From Embiotoca jacksoni (Eukaryota > Chordata > Actinopteri > Embiotocidae): 64,000 nucleotides of DNA. The notes below the pieces were generated by a model. The model was not told the origin of the DNA. It did not search any database and worked only from the letters and a program-made list of their open reading frames with translations. The DNA is taken from contig JAKOON010000032.1 of assembly GCA_022577435.1 (NCBI GenBank), forward strand, positions 4,821,047-4,885,046. Reading direction: 5' to 3'. The position numbers and the translations under genes are program-made. This document shows, piece by piece, positions 26,201 through 39,000 of this stretch (position 1 is its first letter; the number at the start of each line of letters is the position of its first letter).

Positions 26201-29200
26201 TGCAACTTCTGATGTCACCAGTGACCAGAGCTGGTAGCCAAGTCACCCCGAAATCTTAAAGTGTCTTACCCACTTAAAATAAAAATAAATAAAAACATCT
26301 GTGTTGTTTTTTGGTCACAATTTTGGAAATGCGGAGTCAAATATTACAAGGCTGTTTTTACATTCAAGTTTACAATTTATATGATGGCACATAAGGGGCT
26401 TTGTAGAAAAAGAAATGCGAGAGCTGAATTAGGGAGGTAATATTCTGACTCAAGTTCTAATACTTGCTCTACTTTGCAAGGTTAATCAACCTTATCACAC
26501 CACAGATGTTTGCTGTGTATTATGCCCGCGGTTTATTATTCTAGATTTAAAGGATAAGGAAACACTTAATTTTTAGCCCAGAATCACTACATACATCCAG
26601 ACTTTGAAGAGCTCTTTTCCCCCCTAAATTGTTTTAATTGAGTTCATTCATCTTTTTAATTGCTATTTACTATTTTGTTATAAACATACAACAGTTCTAA
26701 TATGTGTCACAAATATTTTGGAAGCCAATCCCAATCGAATAAGCAAATTAAAAAAGTGTGGTTTGCATATGTAACTTTCAGCACACATACAAGGAGAAAT
26801 AACTTTATGGTGAGATCACAAGTTAAACTTTGGAATAATATTTACATATTCTAAGATCTTGAACTTTTCAAGTGGAGAGTTCGAGTGGAGAAAAGGTTTA
26901 TGTAAAAAAAAACATATGAGACAATCTATTATTCAAAGCAGAGTCATTTTGAATGTCAACCCACTCGTGGTGGGGATGTTTAACCCTCTGTTGTCCTTGG
27001 GTCAAAATGACCTGCAGCTGTGTTCAACCAAGTTCTATTTTATTTTCATATTTTTTGGGATCATTGGTGACGAGGAGGCTGTCAGGGTTTCTTTAAAGAA
27101 TGATGACCAATGATCCCAAAAAATATAAAAATATAGAGATAAAATAAGGACAGCAACTCATCAGTTTTCACAGTCTAATGTTTGATTCAAACTCAAACCG
27201 TAAGCCGAGAAACATTTTGAGTGGTTGGAGCGTAGATAGAGCAGACATGGAAATAAGGAGGGTGTTGTAGGTTCAACTGTAAGATAAACTGTGCTACTTT
27301 TATATTAAATTCCTTTTATTTCTACAACAAATACAGCTGGGTCTCTTTAGTCGACAGTATTATATGAATATCACAAGTCCTGCAGCCGAAAAGTTCTCAT
27401 TCCAAATACAAACTCGCTGCTGTTGTAAAGAACTTCATACCGGCAGACGTACAGAAAGCAGAGGTTGGAACAGATTCATTGAGGTGAACAGGCAGATATG
27501 CCGACAGGTGAACTCACCGTTGACACAGCCAGATTCATCGCTGTGGTCAGGACAGTCGTGGACCTTGTTACACTGCTTGGTGCCGTGGATGCAGGAACCA
27601 TCACCGCACTGGAACTCGTCGGGACGACACGTCAACAGAGCTGTGAGAGGAACCCAAAATCGTGGGGTCAAATCAGACTCAAAACCTTTTGTTGCATTTT
27701 AAACCTTCAGTTTTTTCCCTTTGATGAAAGCGGGACATGCCAAAATAAAATGCAGTTTGACACACTCTTTCTAAAAGCATGCACAAACTCGCAAGTATTG
27801 AATAATAACATACAGTGCACTATTCTGTTAAGCCTGCGTGAGGTGCTGCCAATGATAGAGACAATCAACCTAAGGTAAGGGCGTGTGATGAATAGTTTTC
27901 AATATAGTAACGCAAAGATGGAGGCTGCGTGAGGCACCACCAAATTTCATTAATATCCTGAGCACAGACAAGCTTTTCATCAACAGCACCCAGTGTGCTC
28001 ATATAACTCCCCTCTAAACTGCACTAAAAAGCAATATATATGACGGAGGGGGATATGATTTACTGTTATCACGAGATGAGCAGCGCGGGGGGGCTGTAAT
28101 GGAGACAGGGCTGCTGCAGCCTGGACGCACACATATGAACACATGTATGAGCAGGAGGAATCCCGTCTATGTCGTGTTTCTATGCATCATGGAGATAAAT
28201 CCGGAGATCTGATTGGCCAATAACCTGGTGCTGCATACAGATACTGTACCGTACATCCACATGGTTTATATTCCTAAGAGCAGACTAGCAACAATGTCTG
28301 AAATATATTGATGCATCACAGCAAAAGCATTCATCTTTGACGGAAAATGTAATTTTTATGGCAGTTTTCATATAGACATACAAGTGTGGGACTATAACAA
28401 GTCAAGTAAATGAGTTGCACAGTAACCTTTGGACAAAGATGAGTTTGTGCCCCCCGAACCGCCTCCAGCCCTCCTTCTGATGCAGAGATCCAGTTGGCTA
28501 ACAAAACATCCATCTCTTGTAAATGCTGCTTATATGACACCACACAGTGTGAGAGCTGTGTTTGATGTGTGCACCGCACATCTCGATAATGAATAGTGGG
28601 ACTATCTGGGCTTCACACGCTGGCTTAGTGAGACAAGAGCTTCAGGGCTCTCCCATCCATGACCAGCTAATAGGAAAACCTGTTTTATCCCAAGACCCCA
28701 TCTTCACACGTGTTTATCAACGGAAACACATTCTTTACCCAACACATTTAGAAAAAAAGAAGGAAAAACAACCCCTCCTTCAACTCCCAGCAGACTGGAA
28801 ATGTGTTAAATGACCTCTTCAGAAGAGGGAGGAAATATTGTTTGCTGTTGAGATGTCTTCTATCCTGCAATCTCACAGCAAACAGATATTTAAACAAACC
28901 GTCCACACGATGACAAAAGCAAAAGAAACCTGACCTCACCAGTGTGATTTGTTCATTGGTCTGAAGCTACACAAGAAGTGATAAGAAATGTAAAACTATA
29001 CATGCCACCGATTAAAATATTCATATAATCCAAACATAACATGACCTCTTAGAGAAAAATAAAAGTGAAGATTGAACAGCCAGCTGCTCGAAAGGATGGT
29101 TGTAAATGTAACCATGGTTCTAAGGGACCTTTTCCCCTGCCAGTACCAGCTCTGCTTTACTCGACTCACTTTTGGTACCAGGTTCTTTTCTGGATTTTGT

Positions 29201-32200
29201 TTGCCACAGCAAAAATGCAGCTTTGTAACAATAGGGATGCTGCATGAAAGTGCCGTGACGTCATCTTTAACACAGCACACACATGAACAACAGAAAATGT
29301 GGAAGGGATGCTGTTCTTGATTCTCAGTATGTGTCTATTCGTCACAGCAAGGAGACAAATTCTGTCTCAGAGGACGCCGAAAGCAGCAAGATACAAGACT
29401 GCAGAAAGGTTGTGGGTTTCCATTAATCAAATAGTCCAGTGAAGAAGAAAAATGACTGGCTCTATACTAGCTTGGCTTGTTAACAATGGCCGGCTTGTGC
29501 ACGCATGCAGTGATGCAGTGATTGTGATATTTATATCTGACAAATCAATCACCTGCAGTGTTTTTCTGCACCTTTTGGTAACAGCTCAGCTCACTTGGAA
29601 ATTTGACAGAGGTCAGAAATACTACTAGATAGCATCCACAACTTTTGCTACGTGGAAAACCCCAAAAAAGTAAGTGAAGTTGAGTCGAGCCGGTACCGGC
29701 AGCAGAAGAGGGTCCGAAGAGTGTCCAATTCCATGATACATGCTACATACACTGACTTCTGTACTCTGTCCTGTCTAGATTTGCTTTTAGTACAAAATAG
29801 ATCTATGTACTTTATTATCGTGTATTATCACAAAATTGTGGATTGCAAGATTTCAATCAAACTGTACCTTAAAAGGTTACAGTCAAATAAACTTACAAAC
29901 AAAAAGTTATGTTTTATGTAATTTTTTTAGTTTTACGAGGTCTTTCTGTTTTACTGCCTTTGCAACTATAAATACTTCTTCCATTTCCTTTGTGCATTGA
30001 AATGCGGTGAAAACAGTAAAGATTAACTGCGCACTTAGAAAAAGAAAGTATTTCTGCATGCAAACTGACCTGCTTAGGCTTAATATGTTGTGTGAAATTG
30101 GAACATAGCTTTATCCTGTTCACTCAGAAAACCACGGTTACATATTTACAAGTCTATTGTACAGAAACTCTCCCTCAACCTAGTTACATATAACATATAT
30201 ACAGAAAGCCTTTCAGAGAGAGAGCAGCTTTTTTTTTTTTGAGCAGACAGTCTTTTGAATAGATGAGAACAATAGAAAACATATAGAAGCTCTTGCCACA
30301 TAAAAACAGAAGAAAACTACACAGGAGTAAAGTATATGATGTGGAGACGGGCAGGGAGAGGCAAAGAAAAGAGATCGGAAGAGAGACTCACGGCAGTCAG
30401 ACTCATCAGATTTGTCCTTGCAGTCGGGGTCTCCGTCACACTTCCACGCCAGTCGCACACACTCCCCGTTGTCGCAGCGAAACTCCCCGGCGGTGCAGTT
30501 GGCTCGGCGGTTCAGCAGGTACGGGACCCCGTCGCCGCCGCCGCAGCGCTCCGGCCCCTCGTCCGAGCTGTCAGAGCAGTCGGGGTCTCCGTCGCAGCTC
30601 CACATCAGCGGCACGCACTCCGAGGTGTTGCAGCGGAGGTGGTTGGGCCCGCAGGTCAGAGGGGAGGTGCATTTCAGCTCGTCGCTGCCGTCTCCGCAGT
30701 CGTCGTCGCCATCACACACGTAGACGGTGGCTAAGCACTTGCGGTTGCCGCACATGAACTCTCCGGTGGGGCAGGCCTTCGCATCTGGAGGAGCGACAGA
30801 GTACAAACGCACTTTTGAAGAGCAAATCAAGGATGGTGAGCTCTGTCTTCACAACACAGAAGCAGGGAAGGTGTAGCATTTCTATACATTATTAAATCTG
30901 TCGATATGCTGTTACCTCCTATAGTGAAATATGTTTAAAGGCCTCTGCTTCAAAATGAGTACAATCCTTTGCAGACTGTCAGAATAAACCCAAACGAAAA
31001 TGTAACTAAGTGAGTCACATGGAACAAAATCAAAGTTTCAGAACCGGCTCCAGCTGTAAGTAGATAAAAGTAAAACCACAGACATTAAATTAAATTAGTC
31101 TCAAACAGTTGGGCACACCGACAGAAATGAATTTTCTCAGGTAAGCCAAAAGTCAATAGCGGTGACATAACCGAGACAAAAGCAGAGCTGGAGAGGATGA
31201 TGGCAGTCATCACAAGAAGATGGTGAGAGGCTTCCCCTCCTATGAGGTAGGAGATAATAGAGCTCTCGTTGGCATCAGCCGATCCTTCTCTCCTCTGTGA
31301 TGGAGCTCTGTTATGCTACTTTATCCTCTCTCAAAAACATCTTCCTCTGTTCTAGTGTGTTTGATTTTTCTTATCTTCCCTGCGACTCTTTCTTCTGATG
31401 TCTGTGAGCAGCAGAGAGACGAGAGCTGGAGAACTTGCAGTGTCAGTAACCAAATGAGCGTAAACTCGGCACTGTATCATGTATAGTTAATTAGCACACA
31501 TTTTGAACACCATTAAGCCTCTTATTGTTATACACATAATATAAAATACAAATACTAAGACAGTTCCAAGACAGTGACTTTTATAACTAACACTTTTAGT
31601 TAGCTGATGTGATCTAATTAGAAATGTACAGTAAATAGCGGTCGACGACTGTCAGACTGCTAGAGGACAAATTCTCTAATTTAATCCCACCTCTGGCGGC
31701 TCTTCAGGCTGTGCAGTGATATCAAAACGGTCAGTCAAAAGACCAAATCATGGAGTCAGAGCACTTTCTGTTGCTGAAATGCATAAAGTCAACAGATTGC
31801 AGCTGACAATATGCTATTCTAACTAATAAAAGCTGAATGCAGTAACTGTAGGAAAATACCAAGCCTATATAAAATATAGTTCAGTGAGGTTAAGAGACAC
31901 GCTGTGAAGCTGTCAAGCAAATTGAACACCTTTTTAAGACATCAAAAAGTCAGTCAATTACAGTAAATAAATGAATACATTGAAAAATATTACTTAAATA
32001 TAGCTTAACCATTAATTTTTTTTATAAATTCCACGAGGTTTAGATTGCAGTTTTGCTTCTTTGCCAAATTAAGTTAGTGAGCTTTAAGCAGTGCTACTAA
32101 AAAAAATAAGCGATAATTGCCAAATTAAGTTAGTGAGCTTTAAGCAGTGCTACTAAAAAAAATAAGCGATAACCTTATTCATGTGGCGTAATAAAATTAC

Positions 32201-35200
32201 TGAGCTGTCGGAGCTCTAAAATTGAAAGTGCAATTACTGGAAACGGGTAAGAAATAGTGTGAAAATAAGCTTTAGGTACTTGTGGCTATCTCATCAACTA
32301 GCTTAATAAGCATGAGCGCAGTAGCTGCTAATCTAAATTACACACTTTTCTATGCTGTAATGTTTTAATGTATACTCTGGTCTGGTCTGGCCTGTTCACT
32401 TTTTAATTAATGCATAATTGTTGCATTTCAGCTTTGTCCAGTAGTATTGACCTTGTGGGATAAAAATCTCTCTCCCTCCCTCCCTCCCTCCCTCCCTCCC
32501 CCTCCCCCTCCCCCTCCCCCTACCTTTCCCAGCTCTCACTGTATCTCCTCCTGTTTCGCTAAAAGCACTCTGGGAGTGAGGAGAGTCAGGGATCCCACTG
32601 CGAGCCCATAGAGGCCGGCGGTGGGAGAAGAATAATTTGATATTTACACAAACCACGGGGTGCTCAGACTCCAACACCACTGCCTTTGGCTGTTACGGCT
32701 GGTTACAGCCAAAGGGTTGCTATTTTGCAACATTTTACCCAGAATCAGCAAATTGCAAAGCACCGGCATACTGTCACTGACCTGCAGCAGAAACCTAGCA
32801 TCCTCCAAGTGTCAACCTAGCACATCATTTTTAACTTCAACTGATCGTAGCAAGGGGTCGGTCAGTAAAGCCAGTTTGATTTTTTTTTCTGAATATAAAC
32901 GACAAGCATCAGCATTTAAGCACGATTAAAGCGATGATGAGCTCTCCACAGCAGGCTCTTGAACACTACAAGCAAACAGAATCTAAAACAGCTGCGAAGA
33001 GAAACTGAATATCATACAAGAGTGGAAAATCCTGAGCATCATGAGCAACCATGCGTCAAGTTTGACTGAACATATCCTCAGTTGGTAAAAACATTGGATG
33101 TCAGATAGTGTCCTACTTACTATCCTATGTAATTACACCATATGTTACAGACACATTTTTTTCTTTGCAAACATCAGTGATTAATTATTTCGTTGTTACT
33201 GACATGATTGCCACAGAAACATGGGGAGCGCTACTGAAATTAAAACAAGTGTTGTGAATTCAGTTCAGTGAAAGAGGTTATATTCATTAATATTAAACAA
33301 GCTGCATCTGATTCTGAAGAGTTTTATAACTACTGTTTGTTCCCCCTCGACCCGCTCTATACTAATTTGGAACTAAATAATTGAGAAGATTCATTTACCA
33401 TGTGCATTATTACACAAGGGAGGGACCATTAGTAATGTACATGAGCAGTCTGGCTACACTTTTTTTTCCAGTGGGGACCTGAGTAAATGTATTTAAAGAC
33501 TGTGGTGCAACTTTGAGCCCACAGACCATCTGCCGATGATGTTGAATAAGCCAGTGGGTTTTAAATGCTGAATAAATCAGAGGGAACCCACATTTCACCC
33601 TCCAAGTTGTTAAATCAAGATTTATCATCTATCTAGTTACACAATTTGGTACAGCTGCCTGAACAAATGCTGGAAAGTGACTTTTGTATGTGGGACGTTA
33701 TTTGCTGTAAGAAACACAATCTTTTATATGTTTGTGCATCTCTTGGGGTTTTAATTGTCAAATTTTCCTGCTCTGTGAAATATCTAGAAAACAAAATGTC
33801 TTTAAAATAGCATCAAGCCGATTAAAAGGAATAACTGACCGAAATACAAATGACAGCATGTTAACACGCTTACAAAGATATAGCTGATGGGATACTTCCC
33901 AGGCATTATATTCACACTGTTCACAAGCTTTAAGTTGCTTGTTAGCAGGTTAGCATTACACGCACAGTGCGGCCGAGCATGATTGAAATGTGAAAAGATA
34001 AAACTGAACTAAAATTTTGACGGTGCTCGATGGACAGGAAAATAATGACCATATTTATTTACAGTTCAGCCTAAAGGGGACATGATTGTGCAAATCAAAT
34101 GTCAAGACAACCACGTCAATAGTTGAAACATTTGTCTGATAAATTAAACAACACAAAAATCAGGCTAATGGTGGAATTTGTTGAAAAGTCAGGGGACCAT
34201 TAGAGTCAGTTAGATTCATTCTCTGCAGACCATGAACGTTTAATTAACCATGATAATGCACAGCAAGTACTCCTACATGAGTAGGGATTTCACAATCATG
34301 ACATTTTAGTTGATTAATTGTTATCCAAATAATTGTGATTATATTGTCGATTTTTATGCTGCTATTATTGTACATACTTTAATAATACATGTTATGAAGA
34401 AGAAGAAGAGCTATTGATTGGCATTGAACATTGGAAAATATGAATAAAAATGACATTTCTGTTTTCTTTTCAGGCTTTGTAAACAGAAATTGCCATGGGC
34501 AGATATCACAGAGTAAACAAATTACTAAAATATACAAAGAAATTACTGACAATGACAAGTACCAAAAATTAAAATAAACTATGTTTTATGAGTTCAAAGT
34601 TGTGCACCATTAAACTACAGCAACAGAAGAGGGCATAACAAGATGACACTATTTAAAGAGCACCAGTCAAACTTCCAACAAGGGAAAACAAAATTAAAAT
34701 ACGTGGGTTTAATGACCTTTCTGTTAGTTTCATCCAGCTGTTTTTATACAGATGAACGGACACAATTCCAACAATTATGCAAAATAATTGCAGTCGGGCA
34801 ATTATGTAATAGCTGTGACAGGCCAACATGCCAGTGGCTTTGTAAACACAATTTCTGACCAAGCTGCTTGCTAAAATTAGCAACTTGTGCTAACTTTCCT
34901 AAATTACTCATAGATAGCAACTTGGCTGGTCCTTCATTTTATTTATTTTTTAAATCATTATTTATAACAAAAGAAAATTGAAAAAACATACTTTTGTTTT
35001 CAAGACAACGAATGTTTCTTTGCGAGTTGTAATGCATAATCAAATTCAAAGCACACAATGAGTGGAAGCATCCATTTATATGCTTAATTCATTGAGTTTT
35101 ACAAGGGAGGCACAGAGTCACAGGTCAGCACTTTCTTTTTAATTCCTTGGGTGGGAGAACCTTTTTCTATGAGTACCGCTGTGGTGGTTAGAGGCTGGCA

Positions 35201-35327
35201 GCAATAACCCACTTTACTTTCTCTGGCAGCTTTGATGATGGGAGATTGTTGCCAGAGGCAACCAGTGGCTCAGATGTAGAGGGAAGAGATGACTGGTCAT
35301 TCTGTTCACATTAGCATTACAGCTGAT

Positions 35328-35410
<83 letters not shown>

Positions 35411-35453
35411 CGTGTGTGTGCATGCGTGCGTGCATGCATGCGTGCGTGTGTGC

Positions 35454-35501
<48 letters not shown>

Positions 35502-35913
35502 GCGTGTGTGTCTGTGTGTGTGTGTGATGAGTCTGGATGTGTGAAGAAACATAAAATCAAGTGTGAAAAATAAAGACATATTTTTTTGGCCAAGAGGGAA
35601 AAAGAAGGGAGGAAATAAAAAGAAAGACATCGAGGTTGTTTGTAAGCATGTACAAACAGACTCATTCCTTTTTTATCTGTCTACACAGAAATACTTCCGA
35701 GTATGTCAGTCACTGTCTGTGCAGCTTAATGTCCTCCCAGCTTTTCTCATGGATATTTATACGTCTAAACTTAAGGGAGGATTCAGACATGTTCGCTCTG
35801 CTCAGAGAAGTGAGGTTCACTGCTGCCACAGCCACTGCATCAAGGTCATTCGAACACACACATAAACGCACACACCATCCAGCAGAGACAACTCTATGTA
35901 ACCAGAAACAACA

Positions 35914-36005
<92 letters not shown>

Positions 36006-39000
36006 GCCGGCCAGTTCAGATGGGTCACAGTTCCTCACCAGGGAAATGGCCAAGTGGCTGCCCTTTCCTGTGATGCCACGCTCACATTTACAGAGAAAAC
36101 ACAGCTGCAACAGGGAGGCGACGACTTGCTCATCTACAGTAACAACCAGGGGAAGATAATACAGGACAAGTTGGGAGTCAGAGTCCCCCTTATATTATTA
36201 CTGCCTGAAAGGTAAGCTGACTGAAGGCCAGTAGGTGAAGACAAAGGAGACATTGAATGAGTGCTGAGACAAGAGAAAAATACACACCATTAAGCCAAAT
36301 TGAAAACCTGTCTAGATTTCGATTAGCAGAAGGAAATAAGCACGAAACTTTGTCAGTGGAAGCAATTTAGATCTATAAAATAGCCTTCTGTGAAAGCTTT
36401 ATCACTGGTGATGCGCAGTATTTGCCAGTTCAGTTTCACTACGGGGACAAGGGAGACAGCTGTGTGGAATGCAGGTTGTAATCACCTGCCCTGCAGCTTT
36501 AAATATGAATAAAGGAAACAAGCAAAAATACAACCTCACAGAAATTATGTATACGCACCCCGGGTAGTCAACTCAACCTCACATTACGTGCAACTGCAAA
36601 CAAATGAAAACGTGCAAATCCAGAGCGGTCGCTGGGCCTTCACGGTAGATCCCAGCAGACAGACATGTTTAGGAGAAATGCCCGGTGAGTAAGTGCACAT
36701 TAATCTGCGCATCACTCAGGGTTGAGGACACAGTTCAACTTTCTTGCAGAGCTTCTCTAGAGCTGGGGCTTAATGTAATGTTGATCAGGGAAAGCTTTCT
36801 CTGGTGAGGGCTAGATTCTACTTACTACATAATTCAACATGTGGATGACTCAATTAGCAGGATGCCTCTGCAAGATTTACTTTTTGCTGTCTGCGGCGGG
36901 CTATGCACTCTGGAAATTTCTACTAATAGCACAGTGTGCTGGAGCTAACTGGGTAGGTTGCAGCTCCGTCAGTTTTGGGTTGTGCAAACTCTCTGCTGGT
37001 GCTTGAGTAAATAGAAGTGAAAGTGTGAAGTGAGCTTGAATGTGTTGCTCACTGCAGGGAGGATTAAGCATGAGCATGGTCACAAAAGCATTAAGAATGA
37101 AAGAAAACAAAAGGCTGCCCCTGTTGAAGGTGCTTCTCACAACCCAGTCAGTGTTGATCCAAACAAATCTTATGTGTTTGCTCCTGCTAGTCATTTTTTA
37201 GGCTGGTTCGAGTGCCAGCATTCAAACTCTGGTGTTTCTGTGGTGGGAATGCAAAGAGGACCGACTGTATGATTGTGTTGTAGCAGTATTGGGAGGTTGA
37301 CTAAGACTAGGTATTGTTCAAAAGATTTTTGATAACATCACAATACCTAAACTTCAGTATTGATTCCTGAACAATACTTTTTTTCAATACCAATGGTATA
37401 AAATCAATTATAAGAAATAAAAATGATACTTCACGTTAGGGTAAACATCTTTAGTTTTCATGCAGTTAAGAGGGGGAGAGTTTAACCCAGGTGGTTTTCT
37501 GTCACGACACTTAATAGATTCCCCTAAATGTCTTACATACAAGTTATCACTAGACACTACAATTAAGATGTTCAAAAGTACGACTGTAGTTTGTTGGCTG
37601 CATACAGAGAGGCCTCCAGTCACTGCAGCACAGCCAACTCAGACAGGTATGTGGCCAAAAATGTGTTTAAAAAGGGTGAAATAGGGTGTATTGAAATGGA
37701 GGTATTTAATCTACATGGGCAGGCTGCCAAAGTAGAGGCTACGTATTGTAAATGCTGTGGCTCACTGACACGGTAGAGATTTACTCCAGCATAAATGAAA
37801 CAACAGTTATGGTAAGTAATGAAATTTGGGACTGGATTTTTCATTAGTACATAGCACCAAAGCAATTTGGTCAGTGCAATAAGAGTATCGAAGGTCGACA
37901 ATCAGCCCCACACTGACATTCATGACTTCCACAGCTAAATTGTATGCAGTTATTTATCACTGATTTTATCTCTTACATAGACATCAGGTGTTTTAAATTC
38001 AAATTCAGTAAAACATAAGTACTGACACTAGAAGTCAACTACTTCCTCCATCACACTGCAAACAATTCACCTCATACATCAGATATTTGTGATTAATAGT
38101 GCTCGTAATCAAATATTTGACAACCAGCGAGGATGAACAAAGCCACAAAGTGCACTGAAGTGCAACGTGACTTGATGTGCGAGTTACCAAAGTAAACTTT
38201 GTTTTGATTTTACCCACACAGAGTTACAGGATACCACCTCTCCAAAAGTGTTCAATAAATGATGCACCTGTTGGTCCCTTTAAATGAATGTTTTTGATCT
38301 AATAACACAGCAAACTAAATAGGAACCAAGTTATCTTCATGTGCTGGTGTATTGTACTGTACACTTGTGAGGGTTTAAGGGTCGGGTCATGCACACTGTC
38401 CAACAACATCTGAAGGCCTAAGGGGTTAAAAACTGGTTGAAATGGCTGCAGTCTAAAAGTTGGGTGAAAAGAAAAGACTGAAAGTTTTCCAATTTTAGGG
38501 CAAACGGTGTACCTTCTTAGACCGTTTTTCCTGGTGGACATTTGTGGTTTTGTACTCAGTTGCTCACATGACTAGAATGAGAAATAGCTGCATGAAGAAG
38601 GAAACAAATTAAAAGTTCTGTCCTGGATCTATCTGGGGTCTCTCTTACCTCTGCACTACTGGCCAATCAAAGCATTAAAGTTAGGGTTGACAGTTTTTTT
38701 CTTTTTTTGGGGCGTCAGTGGGCATAAATTCAGCATTAACCTTTCAACATATTTTAATTCAAGTAACTTGAGACAACATTAGACTTATGCACCCACTCTT
38801 GGCTCCAACTGGCTGTTCTACAAATTCACATGCCCGTGCATATCCTTTCAGTTATTTTGCTGATTCAAGGACAGAAAATCCTGGAGAAAAAGTTGCTATT
38901 CCAGCATTACCACCAGCTGCGTGCACTGTACAGCTAGCCCCAATACAGGAGGCCAGACTTATCAAAAAGAGAGTCTAAAATAGAGTCTGACAGTAAGAGC

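Noticed and set aside
30293..30757. Long plus-strand frames (103-154 residues) opposite the LA4-6 exon
   Set aside because: These are antisense shadows of a GC-rich, cysteine-rich exon; they have no known domain.
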